Origin: Ulva prolifera
Lineage: Eukaryota > Chlorophyta > Ulvophyceae > Ulvales > Ulvaceae
Reading direction: 5' to 3'
Length of the DNA: 64,000 nt
Assembly: GCA_023078555.1 (NCBI GenBank)
Contig: CM041198.1
Coordinates: forward strand, 8,541,836-8,605,835
In this document: positions 26,101 to 38,700 of the stretch, in pieces
Position numbering within the stretch: position 1 is the first letter of the stretch
Layout: every line of letters begins with the position of its first letter
Notes under the pieces: generated by a model
Seen by the model: the letters and a program-made list of their open reading frames with translations, nothing else
Databases searched by the model: none
What the model was told of the DNA's origin: nothing
Translations under genes and position numbers: made by a program

Positions 26101-28575
26101 CGAGGTGGCGGTCAAGATGCTCGCGTTTGGGCCGCGCGCGTACGTCACGTCGCTGTGGAACCGCTTCGACCTGCTGCTCGTCGGCATCGGCATCCTGGAC
26201 CTCGTCGTGCTCGTGCTGCCGGCGGGCTTCCTGCGCGTCGTGCGGCTGATCCGGCTGCGGCGGCTGTTCCGCCTGCTGCGCGTGCTGCGCCTGATGCGCG
26301 TGTTCCGGACGTTCCACTCCGTCGTGCACCTCGTGCTCGTGCTGCGGTCGAGCCAAGAGGGGCTGTGGCACGTCGGCACGGTCGTGTTCTTCGTGTTTTA
26401 TGTGTACGCGTATGTCGGCGTGCTCATCTTTGGGAAGGTGTGTCCTACACCGCGATGACCCAGATGTCTCAATATTACGGGCGCGCCCTCCACAATACTG
26501 CCTGCGCACTAGAGCTTGCTGCTGCAGCCGCCCTGCTTGCAGTGCTCGTGGCAGCGTGTTCTACATGGTTGCCATGGCCCTTTTGCAATGATGAAGCAGC
26601 GTGTTCTACATGCACAAATGGCCCGGGGGCATGCGTATGTCACAGCTGGGAGTGTGTGATGCTCGGACACTTTGGCCACCCTCCCCCGGGGCGAACACCT
26701 GCACCTCAGTGGCAGAGGCGGGGTGTCACAGCTGAGGTGGTCCATCCAAATGAAAGCTATGCGTGCGATCGCTGCACACACTCCCTGGCATTGTAGATCA
26801 TATCGCCTGTTGGGATGATGCGGTGCTCCGTAGTGGTTCAGGTGAGGCCGTGTGCAGGTGAAGCGAGGGCCGGCGCTGAACGAGCACGCAAACTTTGAGA
26901 CCTTCCCAAACGCACTGCTGCTCCTCTTCCGCATCGCGACGGCCGACGAGTGGACGGGCATCATGGACGACATCAGCGTGGCGCCTCCGCTTTGCGACCC
27001 CGCCGCCGGCAACTGCGGCAGCGCCCTTGGGCCGTTCTACATCATGTCCTTCACCCTCCTGACCGGCCAGATCATGCTCAACCTGTTCACGACGATCGTG
27101 ATTGAGACGTTCGAGGAGATGGACGAGGTTCGTCCCTGGGTTGTGTGTGCAGTTGTGGTAGGTTGGCGGAGAGGCCCGCGGTGCAGCAGCAGCCGGCAGA
27201 TTCGGGCATGCCGACTTGACAATGTGTGGGGGCCCCCTCGATGACATGGCTTTGAGCAGTTTTGCGGCGGGCGGGGTAGTGTATCTCATGTGTGCTTGGA
27301 ACGCCTTGCGGTCTCCATACAGGCGGTGGGGCATACCTGGCAAGCCCTGCATCTCATTGCCGGCTGCCTGCTGTGATGCGATGGTGCTCCACCATACAGT
27401 GAACCATGCCCTCATGCCATCTATTTGTGCTGATCATTGTCGATTTTGCTTTATGATTGGCTGTTTGGTTACAGATGATCTCTGCCTCCCAGCGCGCCAT
27501 GCCACATGTGTGTGTGCAGGTTAACCATTGGTCGGTCAATCCAGAGATCATCTCGATCTTTAGCCAGCTGTGGAGCGTGCTGGACCCCGGCACGGGCTCG
27601 ATCACCGTCGCGCAGCTGCTGTGGCTGCTGCAGCGGCTGCCAGAGCCGCTCGGCGCGGAGACGCTCGCGGGCGCCAAGGCGAAGATGCGCAACATGGTGC
27701 TCTTCCAGGACGAGGCCAGGCGGGTGCCGTTCCGGACGACGCTGTACGAGCTCATGCGGGCGGCGGTGGCGGTGCCGCTGCCGCAGCACCTGCGGGTCGT
27801 GCAGCAGCACCTCGGCAGGATGCAGCTGTTCTTCGAGCGGCACCCGGTCGACTCGAACAGCATGGCGCGGGCGCTGTGGGGAACATTCGATGTCGACTAC
27901 CTGCTCCTTGACGAGGACGATGTGCTGTGGTGGTCCGATGAGAGCTCGGACAGCGAGGCGGGGGGTGGGAGGGGGGATGCCGGTTCGAGCGATGCGCAAG
28001 GTGGCGACGGTGGGCAAGCGCCCGCTGCGGCGTTGGGAGCGCAGTCGGAAAGCCGGCATCAATCGAGCACGGATGGTGAGCAGCAGGAGTCTCCGCCTGG
28101 TGCTGTGGCAGGGTCACTTGCTTCGCTGTGGGGCCGGGTACGGGGTGCAAGGCTTGGCCAACATCCAAACCAAGTGCAGCAGCAAGGCAACGACACGTCG
28201 AGCTTGGAAAGCCAGCTGGGGGGTTTGGCCACATCTTTAGCAAACGTGCGTCTTCTGTGCCTGCGTGGAGCTCCACAGGCAACGGCACATGTATGCACGC
28301 CTGATAACATGGCCACATTGAAAACAGTTTCAACGGACTGGCATTGACGGGGCCTTGTGTAGCCCGAATGCTGAGGCTACGTACCTAGCACCTTGACCAG
28401 TGTGGACGCGATGCAGGTAGGTCAAGGCAAGCTCGGGACACAAGTGGGTAACGGCCTGGCGTTGAGTGAACAGTTCAGAAACCTGGTGGCCCAAGAGGTG
28501 GCAGCACAGTTCAGCGAGCGTCGCAGCCTTTCGCGCTCTGCGCGGAGCGCGGATCAAGACAGCAGGGCCGCTTGA
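17197..28575 (+). CDS. Four-domain voltage-gated cation (Ca2+-type) channel alpha subunit
   Basis: Supported exons: 18265-18546, 18754-19010, 19209-19341, 19595-19732, 20100-20852, 20942-about 22350, 22724-22984, 23085-23343, 23830-24114, 24493-24827, 25047-25281, 25527-26437, 26858-27127, 27520-28245 and 28417-28575. The ATG at 17197 opens a hydrophilic N-terminus; the link from there to S1 of domain I, and the exit from the 20942 exon, are unresolved. Four S1-S6 repeats are clear. S4 segments show Arg/Lys every third residue (DI ALRALRALRPLRT; DII LKTFRVLKSLRVLRVVR; DIII IKVMRALRLMRLVRL; DIV very Arg-rich, FLRVVRLIRLRRLFRLLR). Pore-loop positions read S, E, D, D (TLSAW, TSEDW, TLDGY, TADEW), unlike EEEE of high-voltage Cav channels. 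The DII-DIII linker is very long and low-complexity. The tail has the Cav-type pre-IQ/EF-like region (SVLDPGTGSITVAQLL, LPEPLG). It probably carries Ca2+ into the cell or cilium on depolarisation. Confidence 0.9.
18134..18172. repeat. Perfect 15-bp inverted repeat with 9-nt loop
   Basis: Arm GATCCACACATCCTC at 18134-18148 is the exact reverse complement of GAGGATGTGTGGATC at 18158-18172. The 9-nt loop is ACGAGCTCA. It lies in the unresolved 5' part of the channel gene, just before the exon that starts S1 of domain I. It would form a stable RNA hairpin in the pre-mRNA. Confidence 0.75.
23441..23478. repeat. Short direct repeat in channel intron
   Basis: GTACTGCTGTGAAG occurs at 23441-23454 and again at 23465-23478, period 24 bp, in the intron between 23343 and 23830. 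The flanks are also similar (TAAC follows both copies after one or two bases). Confidence 0.6.
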
Positions 28576-29721
28576 GCATTGGAACATATTGCTCCTGTTA
28601 TCTGGGGAGGACGACTTGGCGGCGTAGATGTGTTTTCTGTTTGCTATGTTTGCGGTTGCATGCTACGAGGATGGTTGGCGTGCCCCCCCTTGTAATTTAT
28701 GCTCATCTGTTGTCAAAGCCTCTACTCCATGCGATGGGCAAATTCCGAAGTTCTTTATGCAGCAGGACAAGCTTGAGTAGAGCTCCATGGAGCCCGACGC
28801 CGCAGACAGCCAGCCGCGCCAAAGAGACAAGACAACTTAGAACACGGCTTCATCAGGAATGTGAATGAAAGCGTTGCCACGATGCGTAATCCATGTAGCG
28901 GAGGTGAAATTACAGCAGGATGCCATTAACTGCGCGTGCAACAATGGGGTGAGGTATAGCGGCGCAACCTTTTGCAGCACTCGCACCAAAACGCTCCCAC
29001 TCGAACAGCCAGCGCCCAGGATCTGCGCGCCGATCACCGAGAAACATCCACATATTCATCACCACGAATTTGCTCGGGATCATTTCATGTCGTACATACG
29101 TGCTGCTGTGTGTGCTTCCGGCTTCGGGGCCGTTTGCGCAAATACTTCCGTGCAGCTCCACTGAGACGAGTTTTGCTGCGATACATCGCGATGCCCGACC
29201 CGGGCGACCCCTGAGTGCGTCTGACAAGCAAGTGTGTAACGTTTGTCATGTGTGCCAGCCATCGACGTCTGGTACGGAACGACCAAGACCATGTGCAACG
29301 AATTGTTCGGTTCTGCAGGCAGCATGCGGCAGCCCAACGTGCCATCGGTATGCATGGCCATGCGCAAGCCTGTCAGCCGAGTTCATGCATGTCCCACGAT
29401 TATCGAGGCTTTACCGCATCTCAGTGGCATGCCGACAACCCGAATATGAGAGCGCATCTGCGCTTATGGCTGGATCTGCTTGGCGACTTGTCCGATGAAG
29501 TCCACGGCCTGGTGTGGGCCAGACTGTACTCGCTGGAACCTCTCCGATATCCGCACGAACAAGACGGAATTGTTTGTTGGTGCTCATCGGCCGGTCATCA
29601 TGCTGTTTTAGCCACCGCTTCATGAACTTCTGTCAGTGCTTGCTCTGATGACTGTTTCAGCGCCTAGCAGCGCTCATCTCACCATTATTCGATGATATAG
29701 ATCTGTTGGGACAGTTTTCAG
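28576..29721. other. Spacer between channel and SPAK-like kinase genes
   Basis: About 1.1 kb between tandem genes. It holds the channel 3' UTR and presumably the promoter of the kinase gene. The open frames are short, with no recognisable similarity on either strand. Confidence 0.4.
28691..28695 (+). terminator. TGTAA poly(A) signal of channel gene
   Basis: Sense-strand TGTAA lies 116 nt after the channel stop codon, the expected position for a chlorophyte 3' end. Confidence 0.5.
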
Positions 29722-32700
29722 ATGAAAGGAGAGCATCGCAAGCCCTCCGGGCTGCTGGCAGGGCTCAGCCGTCTGGGCCACAGCAAGTCACGAAAGCAGC
29801 TGGCCCCGGAGCCCTCGAAATGGGATGACATGTACGCGTTGTTGAATTATTTCATGCGTTGCTGGCCGTTCGTGCGTTGTTTGGCGTGATGGTTTCCCTG
29901 ACATTTACAACAGAGACATCTCCGTCGCTGCTCTACGTCCTGAACTGCCGAATCGGATAGGAACATACATGCTTTATTGAGATCACTTGAGCGATCATGC
30001 GTGTATCAGTCTTGCCAACGCCGTCTGCATCCCTGATTTCACGTTTAAATGAGCATTCGCATGACCTGAACGCGGGCGGCGAGCTGTTTATGGTGGTCAC
30101 TTTTATGGCTGCCACTTGCGCAGCAGGATCAGAGATATTGCTGACGCTTCGTGCAGGGATTTCCCGACGGTCCCTGAGCAGTACGACCTGCAGGAGGAAT
30201 GCGGAAGGGGCGTGTCTGCGACGGTGCGCTACGATTCGCTAGGCATGGTATGCCGAGCTGTAGCTGGGCCCCATATCCGTACGTCTGTCTTCTGAGACGT
30301 CATGGATTTGAAGTACACACAACAGGCGTGTTGTTTGTCGGTAAGGGGGCGTCACCATTCAAGTCATATGGACAGGCTTTCCGTTGCTGCAGGTGTATCA
30401 GGGGATATGCAAATCCAATGGCGAAAAAGTTGCGATAAAAAAATTAGATTTGGATGACATCGGGTGGGGAGTTCACTGGGTGCGAAAGCTGTACTTGTTA
30501 TATGTGGCAATCTCCTCTGCGCAGTTTCCCAGTATGCTTGTCCAGGACAAGCGCATGCCACTTCATGGGCATGACCCCAGTCAGCACCGTACTGTCATGT
30601 CGTATCTTGCTGTCGCGCCTTGGCATCCCCAACCACACCCAGCATTGCATGCCATTGTCCACCCGTTGCGTGTCCTCAACTGTTGCTGCCACGACCACTG
30701 CGACGAAGCGCCAGCTTCCCTAGACCAAACGGGAGTATACTGACAGCGCTTGATGTCCAGGAGGAGGTTGTGCGGGAGGCGCACACGATGGCCGCCCACC
30801 ACCATCCCAACCTTCTGCCCCTGCTGTGTTCGTTCACAGATGGCAATCAGCTGTGGATGGTGGAACCGTACATTACACATGGCAGCGTGCTCAACATTAT
30901 GAAGTATGCGCACCCGCATGGTCTGTCCGAGGAGCTCATCGCGATCATTGCCCATGAGACATTGAAGGGACTCGAGTACCTGCACCACCACGGCATGATC
31001 CACCGCGATGTCAAGTGTGGCAACATCCTCGTTGATTATGATGGCCATGTCTACCTCGCAGACTTTGGTGTCGCTGCCCCTCTCGAACAGCGTGGTGCCT
31101 GGGGAGAGAAGCCGCGCAACACATTCGTTGGCACGCCCTGCTGGATGGCCCCAGAAGTGATGCAGGTGCTGACGTAACTCTCTACACTGCAACACTCTGC
31201 TTCTCTTTGTGCTGTCCTATCTGCTTTCAGTCGCTCTCACTTGTTCTTCCCCGCATGAAGCGCGATGCGATTACGCTCTTGCCACGTGTGCTGGTTCTGG
31301 CCAGATATGCATCACTGTCCAGCATGGTGATAGTGGTATCCTGCCTCGAGCTTTCAACACAGCAGTGGTCGACCTACTGCACAGAGGACAAACCACTGTC
31401 TCAGCTTGTTGTCGCATATGGGGATCCAGGATTGTGTGGTGCAGGAGAGCCAGTATGACTTCTCTGCAGACATATGGTCCCTGGGAATCACTGTTCTTGA
31501 GCTTGCCCACGGCCACGCTCCCTTTGCGAAGTATCCTCCCTTCAAGGTGGTCATGATGACTGTGCAGGTGCGTCCTGCCCTTCCTGTGACAGACTGCTGC
31601 ACACACTGACGCTCGCATGCATCTACTTGCTGAATATCTTCTCTGTCTTTCTTTTAAAACGTCGACACACACACAGTCTGTTCGTCATTGGGGCTGCGCA
31701 ATACACATATGTAACACACAGGCACAGCAGCCGAGCGCAGTACCTGTTCTCGTAACATTACAATTGTACCATTGTCACAGACGGTGGTAACTATACATGA
31801 GCACACCATTTTTCCATCGTTTTGTGCAGACTCGTTGCTTGATCCATCAGTGCACCTCACCACTACCTGTTAAAAAGTTTGCGTTGGGGATCTGTCACGG
31901 GAACATACATCACCATGCGCCATCACACAGCAATCACAATTTTGGTGGACGTCGCATTCACATACATAAAACCATACATCGTAAGGACGCAAAAATGGAA
32001 CTCATGATCAATAATCAGCCACACTCGTTGATGAAGTACGTGTGCAGCTGTTGTAGCCAGGGTCCCCTACACTTGCGGCACGTACTTGCACTGCTCAATT
32101 TTGGACACAACAGGCAGCTGTAGCATCCGAGATTGATCTCGGGCGGCACACATTTGCGTTGCTACAGCATATACTGTTCCCATCGGCAAGCCACCATGCA
32201 CTGGCTTAGTTCCGACAGCCATCACTGGGCGCGTGAGTGCGAGACGTTGACTTCTACCCGGCAAAAATCTGAAGCTGCGCATCCTGGCTTGCAGAATCCA
32301 CCTCCATCGCTTAACTCGGAGACCAACTCCCAGCGGCGTTTCTCCAAGGACCTTCACGACCTGGTCGCGAGCTGCCTGCAGAAGGTGCAGCCTGCCCACC
32401 TGCACACCTTGCCAATGCATGTGCATGCCAGTTGGTCGACCTCCCAGCTGGGTCGCTTGGACCAGCTCCGCTGTCCATAGCCATGAAGGCTCCGGGTCAT
32501 GATTGCGCTGCATTTACGCTGTCCGGTGGTGCGCGCTTGCGCCACCTCCTCTGGTGCAGCAGTGGCGCCTCCAGGCTGTGTTTGCAGCCCACAGGTTTGA
32601 CCAGATCCAGGGTCGGGGTTTGTCTCACCCTGATGCCTCATGTCTGTTGTGGTGTCCTGCCATGCAACGCTCTGAGCACGCAGCGTGCCCCCGGCGTGCA

Positions 32701-35700
32701 GGACCCCATGAAGCGGCCGACGGCGCGGTCGCTGCTCGAGCACCGCTTCTTCAAGCACGTGCCGAAGGACCGCGACTACATGCGCAAGCACCTCATCTCC
32801 GGCCTGCCGGACGTCATCACGCGCGTGCAGCACATGAAGGACGGCGTGAAGGGCCTCCCCTTCGAGCCGGCGCTGCAGGAGGAATCCCGCTCGAACGACG
32901 AGTACGTGCGCGGTCTGTCCGCCTGGAACTTTGACGTCGCGGAGCTCAAGCGGCAGGTGCGCCTGCCTAGCTCCCAGCTCGACCTGAAACAGTCACAGCC
33001 ATTTACAGGCCTAGGGCTTCAGGAAAGAAGTGATACGGTGGCGTAGGTCGCGGCAGTTGCATGTTGGACGCCTACAGTCCTACAGTTGCAGCTGCATGTG
33101 TGGACTGACTATGAGGGCCCGGCCTGCTGCTGCGCGGGTTGTGCTTGTTGACCGATTGCATCCTCTTTGAGCATTGGTGGCAGGACAAGGGCACCTCCCA
33201 AGGCGTGAGCGCCACGAGGCGCCAGCGCACGATGCGTCAGTGCAGCATGGACTGTCGCGATGCACGTACTACACCCTTGTGCGGAGGTGTGCAGGCGCAG
33301 CTGGAGCCGATGGAGCCGCTGCTGGAGGAGGAGGAGACGGCGCTGCCGGACCGCGTGACGTCTGCGTCGTTCACGAGCCGCACCGGCGCCGGCGACAGCG
33401 CGCCGATGGCGCCGCTGGACGGCACCGCCGGCCTGCGCCGCTCCTCGGCAGGAAGCGCCGTCTCTGCCGTGCTGCCGGTCGCTGCGCTGCCGCCGCCGAG
33501 CATCGTGTCGATGGACGCGGCGTCCGGCGCGCTCGCGTCCGCTGGGCTTGCTTCGGTCGGCCACCACGACACCGCAGGCGTCGCCGCGAGTGTCGGCGGC
33601 GCCGTGTCGGATGCAGGTGTGCAGCAGGGCCGCCGCATGCACCTGTGTTTGCACGCATCGTGTGTGTTCTCTCTGCTGGACCCCACAGTATGATACGATG
33701 TGTGCGGGCGCGTATGGCTGTCGGCGACCACTGTGCATTGGCATGTACGCCCGGACCCCTCTTCGAATGTGTGATGTTGCATGGGATCCCATTGAATGCC
33801 AATTCACGGTCTTCGGGCGCAGCAGTCGCAGCAGTGGCTCAGGTGTGTGGCCCGCTGTGCAGGTGACATACCGTCACGCGGGCCGAGCAACACCGGCGAG
33901 TTCGCACTGCCCAGCACCACCCTCTCTTCGTCGCCAGGGCAGTTTGGCACCGTGGAGATCCCGGCGCCGTACAGCGTGTGCTCCAACCCCCCCTCGCTAC
34001 CCGCCTCCAACCCCCCCACGTCCAACCCGCCGTCAGAGCTGCACGAGGAGGACGACTTGGCCCAGGCGACCATCGGCCACTCGATCGCGCAGGCTGCCTC
34101 CAGCATGCACACCGCAGCCGCGGCGATGTCGGCCGCCACGACCGCCGGCTCGCCCGATGCCGCTGCCACCGGCGTCGCCGCTGTCACGGCGGACGCCGCT
34201 GCGCTGCAGCAGGCGCGCCCGGGGGCTGTTGTCGCCGTCACGACGTCTGTGACGGTCACCGCGCCGCTGCCGGTGGCCGGCAGCACTATGGCTACCGGCG
34301 ACCAGGCCCTCCCGCCGACGGAGGTGAACATCGCGCGCCACACGCATGCGCTCGCGGCCACGGTCATGCCGGCGCCGCAGCAGCAGAAAGTCGGGCGGTT
34401 CAGTGTAAAGAAGAAGCACGATCATACCACTAGTGACAACGGCTCCGCGGTCACGATGCCAGGTATGCATGCGGGCTGGACGTTGTACACTGAAGGCTTC
34501 GGTCACGGAGGTCGGCGCTCTTGCGCTCTTGTGATGATGCCGTGTGGTGCTGGGCATGGTGGAGCGCGTGTCGCTTCAGTCGCATAAAACTGTACCAGAA
34601 TGCATTATCCAGTCCCCGGTGGACCAGGCCGTGTTGGTATTATCGTCACGCCAGCTGCCTGCCTTGTAGAGCACGTGCTGCTCTCACGTGTCAACGGCCC
34701 AGGTCACACAGCTCTGGCTCGGACACCCACTGAGCGCCACTGTATGACAGCTCGAGGCGTGCTGTGTGGTGATCCGCGGCGCTGGTGTGCAGAGTGGAAG
34801 CACACGCAGGGGGCGTCGGAGGAGCCGCTGCAGCGGCCGGGCATCGGCGCTCACGCCCCGGAGCCGACGCACCCGCTGCTGTTCGACATCATTGCAGACC
34901 GCGCCGTTGTGGAGGGCACAAAGGCTGCCTCCGTCGCAGGCATGCCGATCGGCGACAAGGATGAGACGTCCTCCCGCAAGAGCAGCAAGAAGGGCCGCTT
35001 CAACGTCACAGCCGCGAGCATGCCCCTCAACCGCTCGAGCGTCCACCGTGTGCCCCCGCCTCCCTCCAGCCACCACCATCTCGTCGTATCCCAGAAGCTA
35101 GCGGTGACTCTGCGTGGCTTGAATTGCAGAGCTTCCGGCTGCTCGGTAGCTGCAGAAGTCGCTGTGCTGCAGCATGCGTGTCGTCGCGCGCGGTGCGTGA
35201 GTCTGTGCGCTGCACTGGCCGTCATCGTAGCGTCTGTTGGCTGATTGATGTGCCTGCGCTTGCAGTTGCCGCCCCGGCAGCAGAGAGCGAGCGCAGCCTG
35301 ACGGTCGAGGCTGTGACCGCCCTGGACACCGACCCGGCCGCTGTCGCAGCGACCCAGGCGGCGCGAGTAACAGGCGACAGTGACCTTGGCCGGATGACGA
35401 CAGAGGGGCCGTGCGCGTCCCCCGCGCACACGTCGTCAACCCACGGCGAGCTCGACGCGCCAGCTGCGGCGCCTGCGGCGGCGGCTGCCGCCGCCGCGGC
35501 AACGACGGCGGCTGCAGCGATGGCGGCGAATGTCGCGGACTCTGCGCTCGATGCGGCGATTGCGGCGTCGGCGCCGCTGGCAGCCTTGACGAAGGACCGC
35601 AGCCGCAAGGAGTCGCGGTTCAAGGTCGTGAAGGTGGTGGACGGGCGCGCGCCTTCGGATGGCGGGGCCATGACCCCTGCCTCGAGGGTGTCTGTGGAGT

Positions 35701-38700
35701 CTGCGCCAGCGCATGTGGGGGCCTCCCCGGCTGCACAGCAGGGCGCTTCCAATGTGAACGGCGCGCAGCAGGATGCGCTATGCATCGTCAACAAGAAGCT
35801 GCAGGCGCGTCTCAGTTGCTTGCCTGTGCTCATCGTTGCCACTTGGGCTCGGCTGCTGTGAACTGAACAGTAGCATTTCGTAGAGCCGACCATCTCCGTA
35901 ATTTGGCCATGGTTCTTCGGCATGCTCATTCTCCACTGCTTCCTTTCGGAGTTCAAGTACCTCAATTGAGCACTGTGATCGGGAGTTTTCAGACAGCCAC
36001 GGTGTAATGATCACTTTCAGCGGAATTCCAGGACACTGTTGGGTGTGATGTTCATGAGAATGTATGTGTTCCTGGCAACTGAATACATGTCTTCATGGCG
36101 ACTGCATGTTCAAACGCAGTCATGGATGCAACCCTTTTGCCTACGTCACTGCCTGTGGTTCATGTTGTCGACACCTGCTCTCACTGCGCTCGGGCGACGG
36201 CGGCGCTGCTGTGCAGGAGCTGATGCAGGCAAACCAAGCACAGCAGGAGGCGCTGCGCATGGTGACGGCGGCTGTGTCGGAGGGCGCGAAGGGCAAGGAC
36301 ATGCTCCTCACCGACCTCGCCCGCAACCCCCTCGTCGCGGTGCACCTGCTCGGCAGCGAGACCCAGCACAACGCGCTCCTGGAGGAAAACTCGCAGCTGC
36401 GTGCCGAGCTGGACGACCTCAAGCGCAAGTCCCGCCGCGATTCCGAAAAGGTGTGCCGTGCTGTTGCCGAGGAGATGTCCTCTGGTACGGCCACTGTGTT
36501 GCATGACATTGGATCGGGCTCATGCATAATGCCTCCAAAACCCAGCATCCAATTCTCTGGAGCTTTCTGTTTAGTATGCCGGCACACACAGCCAGCAGAC
36601 ACCGGCTGACCGGGAGAGTGATGGACGTCAGTACGAAAGTTTCTACTCCGGCGTGTTCACAACTTTTGAACCGGACAGCTGGCAGCCACTGGGCATGTGT
36701 GGAGCCAGTAATGGCGCACACGCATGTAAGCGCGGCATGCGTGGTGCAGAACAAGGCGCTGTCAAAGGAGAAGGAGCTGCTGCGGAGCCACGTGGCGACG
36801 CTGAAAGAGCAGCTTGAAGCCGCCCGCGGCACGGCCGCCACGATCGCGGCGCTGCCGCTCGACGTCCGCACGTCCGCACCGACGCTGGCGGCCGCCCCCG
36901 GCGACTCCCGCGCGAGCTCCCCCTGCGGCTCGATCCTCGCCGCCGTGTCGTCCGGCGTCAACCCCGCCCTGCGGCCGCTGCCCCTGGACATGTCCTTGTT
37001 TGGCAGCGGCGGCGCTGCGGCCCCGCCGTCCGCCGGCGATGCAGCGGTCACAAGCAGCAGCTCCTCCGCGACCCCGCAGGACCTGTCCCCTTGGCCGGGG
37101 GGCTCGAGCCAGAGTGGTGAGGTGGGTGGCGCGCGCCTGATGATCCCTGCCCACCCTGCCACTGCTTTGGCCATCCCGACCGCAGCGCCCGCGGCAGCCA
37201 TTCGCAGCCCCTTTGCTGGCACGCAGATGATGCTGGCTGCTGCCGATGCTGCTGCAGCGGCCCCAGCGCCCGCGGGAGTGATGGCCGGGGTTGCACCCTT
37301 TGCGGCGCCACTGTATGAGCTGTCGTCTCTTGCACAGGTCACCACGTCGCCCGCAATGCCGCCTGTGGCCACTGATGCGCCGGTGCCGCCTGGCGCGGTA
37401 GAGGCCGCGGGGAACCGCATGGTGGCTGGTGCCGTCGCCGGGGCGACGATCGCGGCGGCGCTGGACACAGGGTCGCCTGCGGCCACACGCCCGCTGTCGC
37501 CCGTCGCCGAGGGCGCAGCCGAGGGGTCCACGTCGTCTGCGATTGGCCAAGGTGACTCTGCTCAGGGCCTGCCGAAGCCAGTGTCCACAGACAGCGGGGA
37601 CGTCGCCGTCGCAGCGTCGCCCTCTGCTGCCGCACGGCACCCCCCTCCCGCTCCGGCGTCCTGACAATACGGGGGTGTGCACCGCAGCCTACGCACTTCC
37701 GCGTGCCTGGCACGCCTTGTTGTTGGTCTATGGGTCTATGGTTGTGCTGTCCTGGTTTGTTGGAGACAGGCTGACAGTGGAGAGCACTCACTCGAGGCGT
37801 GTTGTGAGTTTTGAAACGAGTCTTGCTTAGGTGCTCTGTCACTTGATTGCCTGTTCCCGTGCGTGTATGTATTCGCAATGCCGTATCGCAGGCATGCTTA
37901 GGGTGGCCCTCATGATATCCTTAATGCAAGGCCACGTTTGCAGATGCATCATCTGAGACGGAACACAGCAACTCGCCACCCCCCCAGCCTGCCGCCCCGC
38001 CGCGGATGCGGGCATCGGCGTCGACAACAAACTTCCTGAGTTTTGTCGACGCCGACGTCGCACCGCTGGCCGCGCACTCCCTCCACCCTGCGAGCAGCTC
38101 GCACGCGAGCTGCCCAAACCTCTCGACCCGTGTTCCCTCAGTCGGTGCATCCCAGCCCGGATCTGAGGCGGGGCTCTCCAGCCCTGCCCGGCGTGACCTG
38201 CGGGTCACGCATAGCACCCGCAGACAGGCCCCGCACGCGCACTCCCCTGTCTTGATTGTTTCCCCTGCGCACCCCAGCGCCGCCTCAGCGTCTGCGGGCC
38301 CGCAGCAGTTGAGGGTTCCGTCCCCGGCTGCGGCTGCGCAGCTGGCGACCAGCGACTCCCTGGTCCGGCTGCGGGCAACCGATAGTGCCGCCACGGCGCC
38401 GCCACTGGCGCTCACTGCGGCGGAGGGCTTGGTGACGCCGCGGCAGGACGCTCTGGACGTCACGGACCCTGATGGGTCAAGCCACGGTCCTGGCGTTGAC
38501 AGCGCTGCACCTGCTGTGCTGGGCACCCGCGACGTGGCGCCTCCAGCAGGTGGCGCGCAGGAAGCGGCCGCCCCGCTGCCAGGTGCCGCACCACGCACCA
38601 GATATGTACATGCGTCGGCGTCCCCAGCTGCGGCGCCAGATGCGGCGCCTGTGGCTGCGAGCAACCTTCAGGAGACTGGGGCTGCTGCTGTGGAGTCCAT

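Noticed and set aside
36419-37531. 370-codon minus-strand frame opposite the kinase tail
   Set aside because: It mirrors the Ala/Ser-rich plus-strand exons. The plus strand has coiled-coil similarity to plant kinases and phase-consistent splicing.
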